Below are positions 1 to 8,878 of a stretch of 64,000 bases of DNA, piece by piece; position 1 is the first letter of the stretch; each line of letters begins with the position of its first letter. Source of the DNA: a bacterium 1XD42-76 (GTDB lineage Bacteria > Bacillota > Clostridia > Lachnospirales > Lachnospiraceae); contig QZDW01000006.1 in the NCBI GenBank assembly GCA_009917545.1, positions 1-64,000 of the forward strand, in the 5' to 3' direction. The position numbers and the translations under genes were made by a program. The notes beneath the pieces are model-generated. The model saw only the letters and a list, made by a program, of their open reading frames with translations, did not search any database and was not told where the DNA came from.

Positions 1-2
1 CT

Positions 3-158
3 TCCACGGAAGTCACACAGACAGAGGGACAGATGAGCCTGTTCGGACAGGAAGAACTGCTGCATTCCCTTTTGCTACTTGTCAAGGACATATTCATCAT
101 TTTTCATCACTTTTTCTTGGTCTGCCCTGTTTCCCATGCTCTAAGTCGTGGAGAATGA
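3..158 (+). pseudogene. C-terminal tail of an unidentified mobile-element protein (partial)
   Basis: One frame enters from the left window edge and runs to a TGA at 156-158. It reads a tail with the motif QMSLFGQEEL, a type of C-terminal end common in proteins of Bacillota conjugative elements. The last part overlaps the tnpW-like gene on the opposite strand, so the natural stop was probably lost. The body of the gene lies outside the window, so no function can be assigned. Confidence 0.3.
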
Positions 159-297
159 CACGTTTTAGCCTGTCCTCTACGCTTTGGGTACTCGTATCAG
201 AGAAGTGTACTTCGACTAAATACCTTGTCTTGTCAATTTTCTGTTGCAGACAAGGCGTTAACCGCCCTGTGGTATTGGTCTGAATGTTATCGCTCAT
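97..297 (-). CDS. tnpW: TnpW-like transposon-encoded protein
   Basis: A 66-residue protein with the recognisable pattern of the transposon-encoded TnpW family: a GRLTP..LQQKI block, a YLVEVHFSDTS strand, then VEDRLKRVI. The ATG at 297 follows an AAGGAGGAACG ribosome site, so the start is well supported. TnpW genes occur in Tn4451-like mobilizable transposons and related integrative elements; their biochemical role is not established. A TnpX-like serine recombinase and a MobL-like relaxase lie in the next 8 kb, which fits one ancestral element. Confidence 0.72.
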   Translation of the reverse strand: MSDNIQTNTTGRLTPCLQQKIDKTRYLVEVHFSDTSTQSVEDRLKRVILHDLEHGKQGRPRKSDEK

Positions 298-389
298 CGT
301 TCCTCCTTAATGGCAAAAAAGTAGAGCATATAGATTTCAGTTTCTATATGCTCTATCGCTGTTACTATATTTGATTTTGATTGATATGA

Positions 390-1208
390 TTAATTTGCCA
401 ACTGCATTGATTGGCTTGCTAATTCTTTTATTGTATCAAGAGATAATTCTGTATAATCGGCTATATCTTCCAATGACATTTTTCCTGCTTTAATCATACG
501 AATAGCCATTCTTTTTGCCTTATTTAACTCAGCTTCATTCCTCATATCTTCCATAATTTTACACATAGCCGCAACTCCTTTCTCGTCTTGCTTAAAATAT
601 CGTGCTTTTTTAGCAAGCGTTTCATAATTCATATCATCGGGATTAGTGCATGAAAAATCGTACATCAGCTTTCCAATCTCATCGTTGCCCCTATATTTCC
701 CATTAACATATATGATATACGAACCATCGCCAAACAATACCTTGTTTTCCCCGATAGTAACATATCTTTCTACCGGATATATCGGCTGATTTCCTTTCAT
801 CACATCATTTTCTGTTATGAAAATAACATAGCTGTCGGGAATATTTTCTGTATCATCTCCGGGTTTTAATATATGTGCGTCTAACAGACTGCTGTTATGC
901 CTTGCCCTTTTTGCGCCTGCTCCTGCGTCTGACCTTTGAATTTCAACATCAAATTCCTTATCGGTACTGTCAATCGCATGAACATCTAAAACAGCCGAAC
1001 GTCCTTGCAAATTCTTCAATGGCTCTTGTGTCCTGACCGATTTAACTTTTATATCCTCCCGCCCTAAAACAATTTGTAGTATCAATTCCACACCCTCAAA
1101 ATTATCTGCAAGGCAGACGGACATAAAATCATCGTCCATATATCGGAGTGATTTCAGACGTTCTAAATCCTGTTGATGTGTCTGCTCCGTTGTATTCAAA
1201 AATATCAC
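390..1208 (-). CDS. Rpn family PD-(D/E)XK nuclease / putative transposase
   Basis: A 272-residue protein of the PD-(D/E)XK transposase family (recombination-promoting nuclease, Rpn/YhgA-like). The catalytic pattern is visible: D75 in SAVLDVHAID, then E89-x-Q91 in FDVEIQR. The last 40 residues (KMSLEDIADYTELSLDTI) form the small helical tail usual in Bacillota members. The family is associated with RecA-independent DNA exchange and has been proposed to have a toxin-like or defensive role. The frame opens with GTG at 1208; a TTG at 1199 is better spaced from AGAAGG and may be the real start. A second member of the family lies at 11562-12431. Confidence 0.85.
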   Translation of the reverse strand: MIFLNTTEQTHQQDLERLKSLRYMDDDFMSVCLADNFEGVELILQIVLGREDIKVKSVRTQEPLKNLQGRSAVLDVHAIDSTDKEFDVEIQRSDAGAGAKRARHNSSLLDAHILKPGDDTENIPDSYVIFITENDVMKGNQPIYPVERYVTIGENKVLFGDGSYIIYVNGKYRGNDEIGKLMYDFSCTNPDDMNYETLAKKARYFKQDEKGVAAMCKIMEDMRNEAELNKAKRMAIRMIKAGKMSLEDIADYTELSLDTIKELASQSMQLAN

Positions 1209-1354
1209 CTTCTTCCACTGCTTTTATTATACATCAGACAATGCCTTTTGAAAACTGAATTTTCCGTAATATTTTCTCAGTTTTCTGTACGCTCTGACGC
1301 TGTGTTGCTTATTCAGTTGCGATTATGGTAATGATTGTTTAGACGAACTGAAAG

Positions 1355-1789
1355 TTAATCTGCTCCTTTCCAACAAAAAAAGCCCTCTGATAATGCTATT
1401 TTCTCTGCCATTTCTTTCATGTTTTCTGTCAAGTTATAAACAGATAAATTCAAACAGTCCCATTCAAACACTAATAACACATCTTCGTCCGAAAACAAAA
1501 TATTTAGCGTTCCAGAATGATTTTTCATAATCTCACTGATTGCGGTATCTATATCCACTGGTTTCGGATTATCATTCCACCCATTCCACAAAATAGAAAT
1601 ACGATAATAGCACATCAATTTTAATATAATATTGACATACTTATTTTTCATTTCATGGCGCTTTTCGCTGTTAAGCAAGTAATATTCAACATCAAAAAAA
1701 TGCCCCTTGACAGTCTTTGGAACTCTTTGTGGTAGAAAATCGATCACATAACATGGCTTTTCAAGTAAGTAATCAATTTTTCTGAACAT
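1355..1789 (-). CDS. hypothetical protein, mobile-element cargo
   Basis: A 144-residue acidic protein with an early VIDFLPQRVPK segment and a FFDVEYYLL motif, then a helix-rich middle and a final LSEGFFCWK motif. This arrangement resembles small conserved proteins next to Rpn genes and toxin-immunity loci in Clostridia, but I cannot assign a family. There is no signal peptide or membrane segment. The start ATG at 1789 follows AAAACGG and a nearby GGAGG. Confidence 0.6.
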   Translation of the reverse strand: MFRKIDYLLEKPCYVIDFLPQRVPKTVKGHFFDVEYYLLNSEKRHEMKNKYVNIILKLMCYYRISILWNGWNDNPKPVDIDTAISEIMKNHSGTLNILFSDEDVLLVFEWDCLNLSVYNLTENMKEMAEKIALSEGFFCWKGAD

Positions 1790-1956
1790 ATCTTCCGTTT
1801 TTTCCTCCTAAAATTCCAAATTTATACTGTTAACAGAATACCACAATCACGCTCATATTTCTATCAAATTTTCATTAAATTTCTTCCTCCGCTTAGTCCT
1901 GCTCTGTTGCCTCTCGTTCTGAAGCTCCCTCTCAAGATTCTTCTTGTTATAGCCGA

Positions 1957-3128
1957 TTACCTCTGCATACGCTCCTTTAATTCGGGGTACTTCGATAAGC
2001 TGTCCTTATGCTCCTTATCATATTTCATTTTTGCAAGTCCTTTTAGTGACCGGCTCTCCTTATAGGTGGCTTGGATCGGCGCAAAGAGGGCATACAGTTT
2101 TGACAGTTCCTTTAATCGGTTTAGTTTCTGCCCCTTTGACAAATGCACTGTTTCAAGCTGACTGCAAGGCGGTTCTGTCGGATATTCTTCTTAGGTGCTT
2201 TCCGCTGACAATCGGCAAGTCAAGCCTGCCTTTGCGCTCCCTCACTTTTGCAATCATTTCCATGACTTCATTTTTCATGCTGACCGCCGCATTTTTAATC
2301 TTGGCATACTGTACGCTGTGAAGTTCCTGCTTGGCAAGCATGAGCATTTCCTTTGCCTGTTCCAACAGCATATTGTTTTTGATGATTTCCCGATTGATGT
2401 TGCCCCTTTCGGTCTGTATGCCTTTGCGTTCTAAAGCGTTGGCAACCGCCCCGATATGGATTGTCGGCTCTCTGTCAATCCCCTGTTCCTTAAAAGAGCG
2501 GTGTTCCCAATGTACCGCAATTCCCAACTGCTCATTGGTGGCATTGATTGTGTCGGCTAAATCCTTGCTGTCGGCGGTGTGGCATTTCCACTGTTTCCTG
2601 TTCCGCTTGTCAACTTTCTGCTGTCCTGTCTTTTTGTCAATGACAGGAATACGCTCCCCATTCCCCGTTTTCAGTGAGGGGGCGCATTGTGAGTAAAACA
2701 TGGATATGTAGATTGCGCTGTCCTTTATCATTCTCGCTGTCATGTATCGCCCAATCAGCGCACATTCCTTTATCAACAAAATTCCTCTTAACGTAATCCC
2801 TCACAATTTCCTCCGCAAGTTCGTAACTCCATTCATTGGGGAGTGACGCTTTTAACATTCTTGCAAGCTATGATTTCTGCCCTTTCTCTGACAGTTCAAC
2901 AGAGTTCCATAAGGTGGCTCGGTCTGCATACTCTTTGGGTGCATTGGGTGGGAGAGTGATTTCACTGTGGACTAAATCCTCATGGTATTTCGGGCGGTAG
3001 GTCTGCCCGTCAAATTCGTTGACAAGGACGCTCCTGCTGATATAGGACGCTTTCTCAACAGCCGACTGCCCTTTGCTCCGCTTGACTATGGAAAAGCGTG
3101 TGCTTGCCTGTTTCGTGACATTAGCCAT
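1957..3128 (-). pseudogene. MobA/MobL-family relaxase, broken by a nonsense codon and frameshifts
   Basis: The N-terminus (MANVTKQASTRFSIVKRSKG, then AVEKASYISR) is the classic MobA/MobL relaxase start, with the DNA-nicking Tyr region in the first 90 residues. The metal-binding motif HIHVLLTMRP follows in the second segment. An in-frame TAG at 2868-2870 interrupts the gene between EKGQKS and LARMLKASL. Near 2660-2690 the frame changes after TENGEWG, and near 2155 it changes again before HLSKGQKL. The segment after CHTADS joins straight to KDLADTINATNEQ, suggesting a short deletion too. An intact relaxase would nick oriT during mobilization; this copy cannot make a full protein. Confidence 0.85.
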
Positions 3129-3274
3129 ACGCAACACCTACATTCTGCCAACAGGGTAGTGGAACGCACTCATAGACTTTGTGGGCAGATAAAAGCCGCA
3201 CTTTGGCTTTTGTCTGAACGCAAAGTTCACAAAAGGGTAGGCGCGTCTTTTGCGCCGTAAACGGGGTGAATACG

Positions 3275-3492
3275 TTACCTCGGCTTTTCAGTGTCTTCGC
3301 CTTTGTCATTCCGTACCGCCCTCACTTTCATTTTTGGCATTTGGGAGATTGGATTGTGGGGGAGTGGTTTCTCGGCTTTACGTTTCTTCTCGTTCTGCTT
3401 TTTCTTTTCATTGGCTACTCGTTGTTTTGCCTGTTGCAATACCTGTAATGCTTTTCTAAGTCCTTGCTGATTTCCTGTTTGTTCTCAATCAT
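3275..3492 (-). pseudogene. DUF3847-like small protein, frameshifted
   Basis: From an ATG at 3492 the frame reads MIENKQEISKDLEK and then runs into a stop. In the next frame the expected continuation appears: ALQVLQQAKQRVANEKKKQ, then a Lys-rich stretch and NPISQMPKMKVRAVRNDKG, ending at the TAA at 3277-3275. Joined, these give about 72 residues of a coiled, Lys-rich protein matching the DUF3847 proteins that usually precede MobA/MobL relaxases. The span is 218 bases, which is not a multiple of three and agrees with a single-base indel. It lies directly upstream of the broken relaxase. Confidence 0.7.
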
Positions 3493-3545
3493 TTCTGATA
3501 CCTCATTCTTTCTGTGCTGTGTTGGTAGTTTCTAAAAATAAAAAA

Positions 3546-3578
3546 GGTAGCTAATTGTCTGTTAAGATAACCGCTACC
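3546..3578. repeat. GGTAGC hairpin, copy 1 of a pair
   Basis: Inverted arms GGTAGC (3546-3551) and GCTACC (3573-3578) follow an A-run and precede AAAGGTAA. A longer related hairpin with the same outer arms and the same AAAGGTAA tail is at 5237-5270. The two flank the sigma/anti-sigma operon. On the minus strand this copy could terminate the sigma operon, or it could be a recombination scar. Confidence 0.5.
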
Positions 3579-3646
3579 TAAAGGTAAAATATTATTTTTT
3601 GTATTTTCTGTTCTGATTGATGTAAGAGAAAAGTTATCTGTCAGAA

Positions 3647-4591
3647 CTATGAATCATCTCCTACCGCCCTTCTGTTTGATATAATAGAAAAATCATCAAC
3701 ATATTCACCTGTCTGATAATCATAGATAAGAATTTTATGGGGTTCCTTAAGGGAAATCCATATTTCAAAATCTGCCGGTACAAATTCTCCGTCCGTTGTC
3801 AGCATACCATTAAACCACCAGTAAGATGCATCTTCCCCATATATAAAATTCACATAAAAACTAATTCCCTCTATGCCTTCTATTATTGTTATCCCCTGCC
3901 CACAGCTTAAGGCGTCCGTTTTTTCGTTAAGTTCCGGTACTTTACTGTATATTTCATTTTTCAAACTCTCTACTTCCTCATAGTGATACGTCCGCCAGTC
4001 ATATATTTCCCTTCGGTCATATTCTGGACAGGCAAGGTAAACCTTTTTCCCTTTTATATCAGGAATTACAACTGAAAAATCAGTCTTATCTTTTGCAAAC
4101 GGAATTGTTTCCGCATGATAAACTATCACATTCACAATATTTGGATCATTCTTATCTTCTTCCCACACCACTTTACTAACGTGGAATGAATACAGATTTA
4201 TTTCTCCGTTCACAGTAAGCTGCCCCGTTTCTTCGTCATATATAGTGTCTGATATGGACATATATCCTGTTTCAAGCGGCTTGCCAATCACATAAATTTT
4301 AAGAGCAGCAAATAGCAGAAATATAAATAGAATACCTACCAGTATCCCTATGGTTATTTTTAGGCGATTCATGCGCTTTCGTATCTTTTTTAGTGCATCA
4401 ACAGCAATGGTATCATGAGCAGATAAATCATCTTTTCCGATACCTTCCTCCATTTCCGTATAAATTTTATGGCATTCCTCACATTCTCCTAAATGATTTT
4501 TCACCAGTTCACTTCCTGTGTCACTTAAAATGTTGTCAATGTAGCCGGGAAGAAGATCCCGTATCACATCACAGTTATATTTCTCATTCAT
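3647..4591 (-). CDS. Membrane anti-sigma factor with zinc-finger domain
   Basis: The frame opens at 4657, but the ATG at 4591 is preceded by AAAGGAGATCAG and gives the natural start MNEKYNCDVIRDLLPGYID. The N-terminus is a zf-HC2-type anti-sigma domain, with a Cys in YNC and the HLGECEECHK motif (H-x3-C-x2-C) near residues 31-41. One strong transmembrane helix follows at about residues 73-95, then a roughly 215-residue domain predicted to be outside the cell. The start overlaps the end of the ECF sigma gene by 8 bases, so the two are translationally coupled. It should hold the sigma factor inactive until an unknown surface signal arrives. Confidence 0.85.
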   Translation of the reverse strand: MNEKYNCDVIRDLLPGYIDNILSDTGSELVKNHLGECEECHKIYTEMEEGIGKDDLSAHDTIAVDALKKIRKRMNRLKITIGILVGILFIFLLFAALKIYVIGKPLETGYMSISDTIYDEETGQLTVNGEINLYSFHVSKVVWEEDKNDPNIVNVIVYHAETIPFAKDKTDFSVVIPDIKGKKVYLACPEYDRREIYDWRTYHYEEVESLKNEIYSKVPELNEKTDALSCGQGITIIEGIEGISFYVNFIYGEDASYWWFNGMLTTDGEFVPADFEIWISLKEPHKILIYDYQTGEYVDDFSIISNRRAVGDDS

Positions 4592-5081
4592 TCCGACTGA
4601 TCTCCTTTCTGATTTTTTGTTTGGCACGGAAAAAAACAGTCCTGCACCAATTTTCACTTTTTCCCATTATTTCCCCGATTTCACGGAAAGACAAATCTCC
4701 ACTTATACGGTACAATACAACTTCTCTCTCCTGTTCTGGCAGAAGGTGGATTGCCTGATAAAGCTCTATCTTATTTTCCTGCCGAATAACAAAAGTTTCC
4801 CCTTCCGATATTGAAACATCTGGAAGATCATCGGTAAGTTCCACCATTTTAAAACGGTTCTTTTTCCGAAGTTCCTGCCATAATATATGCTTTGCAATCT
4901 GACAAAGCCATACAGACAGTTTACAAGAAGCATCATAACGTGAAATAGACATACTAGCCTTCAAAAAAGTTTCTTGTGTCATTTCCTCTGACCATTCAGA
5001 ATTATGCGTATGGGAATATAAAAATCCATAAACTAATCTGGAATACTTCTGATAAACAATTTCCATATCTGAGTAATCCAT
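4584..5081 (-). CDS. ECF-type RNA polymerase sigma factor
   Basis: A 165-residue sigma-70 family protein of ECF size. Region 2 covers about residues 8-75 (YQKYSRLVYGFLYSHTHN, EEMTQETFLKA), and region 4 about residues 108-160 (LLPEQEREVVLYRISGDLSF, REIGEIMGKSENWCRTVFFR). There is no region 1.1 or 3. The ATG at 5081 follows a GAGGAGG site. The anti-sigma factor is encoded directly downstream with an 8-base overlap. Position inside a mobile element suggests the pair is cargo or controls element genes; the regulon is not visible. Confidence 0.9.
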   Translation of the reverse strand: MDYSDMEIVYQKYSRLVYGFLYSHTHNSEWSEEMTQETFLKASMSISRYDASCKLSVWLCQIAKHILWQELRKKNRFKMVELTDDLPDVSISEGETFVIRQENKIELYQAIHLLPEQEREVVLYRISGDLSFREIGEIMGKSENWCRTVFFRAKQKIRKEISRNE

Positions 5082-5391
5082 TCCTTAACTCACCTCCTCT
5101 ACCCTTTATATCACATTAATTTATAATTCGTTACAAAAATTATGTTTTTTATGCAAATTAGAAAACTACATTTGCATAGATTGACTTATCATAGTTCATT
5201 CTTTCTATAGCTGTTTAGTAGTTCTGAAAAGAAAAAGGTAGTTGATTGTTTGTCAGGATAATCAACTACCCAAAGGTAAACAGTATTCAATTTTATATCA
5301 TTTTTCTGTCTTATTTTTCCCGACAAGCAGGAATTGAACAAAATCGCTGCGCGATGGTCTGTTAAGACTGTGGCGCAGTTTTTACGTTCCT
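5082..5391. other. Gap with hairpins between the sigma operon and a small membrane-protein gene
   Basis: About 310 bases without a gene. It holds the AT-rich upstream region of the sigma gene and the copy-2 hairpin at 5237-5270. There is also a GC-rich stretch around 5342-5385 where CTGCGC and GCGCAG arms can pair. No convincing coding frame was seen. Confidence 0.5.
5237..5270. repeat. GGTAGTTGAT hairpin, copy 2 of a pair
   Basis: Perfect 10-bp arms GGTAGTTGAT (5237-5246) and ATCAACTACC (5261-5270), followed by CAAAGGTAA. It shares outer arms, size and flanking sequence with the hairpin at 3546-3578, and arm changes between the copies keep the pairing. It may terminate transcription or mark a small mobile unit. 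Confidence 0.55.
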
Positions 5392-5568
5392 CTAATTGCC
5401 TTGCCTATTCAGTTCTTTTTGATTTTGCTTTAAGAATATTATAGTCTGTCCATCTGCACTGCCGATAATATTAGTGGATGCCGCTTTTTTATCTTTAGCA
5501 ATCAATATGATTTTGAGAAGCATTAGTGCAATTACTAATAAACCAATACTGCATCCGGTTTTTTTCAT
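5392..5568 (-). CDS. Small membrane protein with a GxADG motif
   Basis: The start ATG at 5568 follows GAAAGGAAC, giving a 58-residue protein. A hydrophobic helix (GLLVIALMLLKIILIA, residues 7-22) is followed by the motif NIIGSADGQTIIFL. That motif resembles the N-terminal GIIGGADGPT segment of the membrane beta subunit of sodium-pumping decarboxylases, but the rest of that large protein is absent. Free-standing short proteins of this kind are sometimes named decarboxylase subunits; I see no support for that activity here. Confidence 0.5.
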   Translation of the reverse strand: MKKTGCSIGLLVIALMLLKIILIAKDKKAASTNIIGSADGQTIIFLKQNQKELNRQGN

Positions 5569-5656
5569 AGTAACCGTTCCTTTCAATCTGTACTTGTTGA
5601 ATTATTCAACACTGTTATTTTACCACAAGCACACACACAATTCCATTAAATTCTGC

Positions 5657-5938
5657 TCAATCTTCCTTTGCCTTATTCTTTGCAATCATCATCTGCCTTG
5701 CCCGTTCCCTCTGCTCGGTACTGCCCGCTCTCGGCTTGCGGTAGCAGACGTATAACTTCGGAAAGGAATAGGTCTTAGATACCTCGTCCTGCTCTGTCTG
5801 CTTGTATGTGTCGGGGAAGCCGGCAACAAGCGTGTCAAGTTTCCGCATGACTGCCTTATCCCTTGTGTAGAGGGTGGCGGTCTGTTCTCCTGCATTGTAA
5901 TTGACAACCGTTTCCTGCTCGTATCGTAAAAGTTTCAT
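5657..5938 (-). CDS. Conserved mobile-element hypothetical protein
   Basis: A 93-residue basic protein: MKLLRYEQETVVNYNAGEQ, then ATLYTRDKAVMRKLDTL, a SFPKLYVCYRKPR motif and a basic tail. Proteins with this pattern are common next to serine recombinases in integrative elements of Bacillota; their role is unknown. The ATG at 5938 follows AGGAATGGGTT. It lies just downstream, on the same strand, of the truncated serine recombinase gene. Confidence 0.65.
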   Translation of the reverse strand: MKLLRYEQETVVNYNAGEQTATLYTRDKAVMRKLDTLVAGFPDTYKQTEQDEVSKTYSFPKLYVCYRKPRAGSTEQRERARQMMIAKNKAKED

Positions 5939-6180
5939 AACCCATTCCTGCCTTTCCTGTTGAATATATCAATTTGATTGATATGATTGATTTTGGATGC
6001 TGTCAAAGATTTTTCGCCCGTTAATTATCGGGTATTTAGGTTGTATAGTGCCATATACTGGTATTTCTCCACTTGACGGAATATGCTTTCAATTCCTACG
6101 GCAATATCCCGCAGATTTTGTTCCTAAATCGAAAAAAGCCACAACATCACTGTCATAGCCTTTTCCTGTAAAATCTATCT

Positions 6181-7779
6181 TTACATTACCGTCTGTCTGC
6201 CTGCCCTTGGTATATTCGGCACTCCTGCATGGAAGTATATGCCTTTTTCCCTGTCCTCGGCTCTTATCTGCTCCTTTTGGCTCTCAATCTGCGCCTTTTT
6301 CTTGGCTTTAGTGCGTTCCTCATATTCTTTCTGTTTCCCGTTGGCTTTCCGTTTCAGATAATTCTGGTGCAGTCTGTCCTTTCTCGCTTCTTTCTTCCGC
6401 ATTTCTTCCAGTTCTTCGGGTGTCGGCTCTTTCTCCGCCATAGTCGGCAGTATGTATTCCCCTATAAAGTTAAAATAAATCTCTATGTTCTGTGTGGTGT
6501 CTGCGCTCCCTTTACGGTCACGTTCATGCACAATGATTTTCTCCACAAACTCATTCAGCATGAGCGTTGTCATTTCCTCCGCATTACTGTATCCACCAAC
6601 CAATTTGAGGAAACGTGCGGCAGATTTGCGGTCATTTTCATACTGTGCCTGTTCCGTAAAGTCTACGGTCTGCCTGTCCTCGATATGCGACTGTATTTCT
6701 TCCGCAAAACGCTCTTTATCAAAATTAGCATACTTGACAACTTCCCTAATCGTTTTTGTCGCTATCTCCATGACGTGATCCGCTTTGATACGGTGCGCCG
6801 ACTGGCACAATGTCCCGACTGGCTGTTTCGCATAATTTCCGCATACATACATGGGAACACGTTTTCCATTGTTTACCCTGTGGACATACATCTTGCCACC
6901 GCAATCAGCGCAATACATCAGTCCAGTGAGCGGGTGCGCTTCGCCCCAACCGTCGGGATAACGCTTTACCTGCCCTCTGATGCGCTGTACGTTGTCAAAG
7001 GTTTCTTGGTCTATGATAGGCGCATGGGTGTCCTCAAAGATTAACCACTGGTCTTTATCTACATAATGGCTCTTTTTATCCTTGAAATGCTTGCGTGTCT
7101 TGAAATTTACCGTATGCCCTAAGTATTCATGTTTTTGTAAGATATGTGCTATGGTGGAACTCGTCCATTTGTAGGGATATTTAATCTCCCTGTTCTGCCA
7201 CAATCCCACACCCAACTGTGCTTGGTGATAGGCAGGAATGGGAATATGCTCGGCTGTGAATTGTGTCGCAATCTGATATGGACCATAACCTTCTAATGTC
7301 ATTCTGAATATTCGTCTGACAATGGGCGCTGCCACTTCATCAATTATCCATTTGTTTTTATCTTCGCTGTCTTTCAGATAACCATATGGCGGACTGCTCG
7401 CAACGTGTTTTCCGCTTTCGCCCTTTGCCTTAAAGGTGGACTTGATTTTCTTGCTGATGTCCTTTGCATAGTATTCATTGATTACATCGCGGAACGGAAG
7501 GAAATCATCATCAAATCCCGAACCTGTGTCAACACCCTCATTGACTGCAATCAGTCTTACATCTGCCCTTCGCAACTGTTCCCGTAACATTCCCATCTGT
7601 ACATAATTTCTTCCCAAACGGCTCATATCTTTCACAATAATTGTTTCGATATTGCCTTTTTCTACCTCTGCAAGCATGGCTTGAAGCCCTTCACGCTCAA
7701 AAGTAGTGCCCGATATTCCGTCATCAGTAAAATGGCGTATACCAGTAAAACCGTTTTTCTCCGCATAACCCTCAAGCAT
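6181..7779 (-). pseudogene. Large serine recombinase (TnpX-like), catalytic N-terminus lost
   Basis: The open frame encodes the rest of the resolvase domain (GYAEKNGFTGIRHFTDDGIS; VKDMSRLGRNYVQMG; INEYYAKDISKKI), the recombinase domain, and a zinc ribbon (MYCADCGGKMYVHR). The expected catalytic Ser block comes before the first ATG. Upstream, in frame, only DGELQGESNSISNQKA is still recognisable, and before it the sequence is scrambled by indels and a stop, so the Ser is missing. Further in, DRQTVDFTEQ runs almost directly into ENDRKSAARFL, although this family normally has a coiled coil of 60 or more residues there. The enzyme would have moved the element; this copy should be inactive. Confidence 0.8.
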
Positions 7780-8312
7780 TGCCTTTTGATTGGATATGCT
7801 GTTGCTTTCACCTTGTAACTCGCCGTCTGACGACCAGACGAATAGACGTAGAGGAAAACGCCGAGAAAAACAGGGAAAATGCCCGATTATCTGTCAAAAC
7901 TCCGACAAAAAATGTAGAAAAAGTGGCCTACTCTGGCACACACCACGAAAAAACCGAATATCGAAACCACAAGCCGCACAGTAGCTGAACATCCGTCAGT
8001 TACTGTGCGGCTGATATGAATTAAAATCAGTATTACCGGGTTGCTGCCCGTTTGTCCTTTATGTGAAATGGTTCCTTATCACCTTCCAGTCTGCCCCCGC
8101 CAAAGGGCGTATTGTAATGGAAAAAGAATGGTGGCAAATCCGAAAATCCTCTCTGATTAAGATTGCTCATGGATTTCTTCGTTTTCAGAAAACAACAACA
8201 TATAGTGTTATATACGTTTTTATTTCTGTATTTAGTGTCATATGCGCGCTTTACAACACCTGAGCAACCTTGGTAATAATGGGTTTTCCGATTTGTCCTT
8301 ATTATACCGTAA
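7780..8312. other. Intergenic junction between two decayed elements
   Basis: The first 100 bases hold the degenerate N-terminus of the serine recombinase on the minus strand. A perfect 12-bp inverted repeat follows at 7972-8012. The remaining 300 bases are AT-rich, with no coding frame or ribosome site I can support. Confidence 0.45.
7972..8012. repeat. 12-bp perfect inverted repeat
   Basis: Arms AGCCGCACAGTA (7972-7983) and TACTGTGCGGCT (8001-8012) are separated by 17 bases. There is no following T-run on either strand, so a protein-binding or element-end function is more likely than a terminator. It sits just beyond the 5' end of the serine recombinase gene. Confidence 0.5.
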
Positions 8313-8621
8313 GGGCACACCAGCGCCACCACCAAACTTCTTATGTCCGGAGGTGATTACAATTCGGTTATGCAGGCCGGCGGATGGTCTAATCTGGAAA
8401 TGCTGACCAGACGTTACGGGAAGCATTCTTTTGCAAGCGAGCGCGAAAAACTGGCTGGTAAAATGGATGATTTTCTTGACGGCAAAGGCATCTGTGATTC
8501 GCAGAAAAATGATAAAGATGAGGCAGGTTCTGCAGAACAGGTACTGCAGCAGCTTATGAAATCCAATCCTGAACTGCTAATAGAATTTGCCAGGTCTATC
8601 CAAAATGCTAATAAAGAGTAA
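8313..8621 (+). pseudogene. Tyrosine integrase, C-terminal fragment
   Basis: The frame after the TAA at 8310-8312 reads GHTSATTKLLMSGGDYNSV and continues to QAGGWSNLEMLTRRYGKHSF. HTSAT matches the conserved H-x-x-A-T box II of tyrosine recombinases, and the Tyr in RRYGKHSF is the likely catalytic nucleophile. The upstream arm-binding and core domains are absent, so only about 100 residues remain. The fragment runs into TATTAGCA repeats and a tRNA-like sequence, a normal setting for an integrase next to its attachment site. Confidence 0.75.
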
Positions 8622-8835
8622 ATCTATTAGCAGACAAATGAACGGATAAAAATACCGTATTAGCAAAAAAGAAAAAATCTGGTGTTTGAGAAGCTTCAAA
8701 ATGGGAGTTTTATTAGCAGAAAAACAGGCCGGATTATTTGAACATCCGACCATTTAACTCGTATTAGCATGCAGGTTCTATTTTCAAATGTATTAGCATA
8801 TTAGCAAATCCGAGTTTTGGTGCTGAAATGAAGAA

Positions 8836-8869
8836 AGCCGAAAACCCTCTAAAATCAAGGCTTTCGGCT
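8836..8869. terminator. Hairpin with AGCCGAAA / TTTCGGCT arms
   Basis: Perfect 8-bp arms AGCCGAAA (8836-8843) and TTTCGGCT (8862-8869) around an 18-base loop. There is no strong T-run, so termination is uncertain. It lies just before the tRNA-like fragment. Confidence 0.35.
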
Positions 8870-8878
8870 GTGTTCCCA

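Noticed and set aside
6229-7044. 271-codon plus-strand frame
   Set aside because: Antisense to the serine recombinase; the real gene has clear motifs on the other strand.
8033-8335. 100-codon minus-strand frame near the integrase remnant
   Set aside because: No ribosome site, no recognisable sequence, and it overlaps the integrase fragment.
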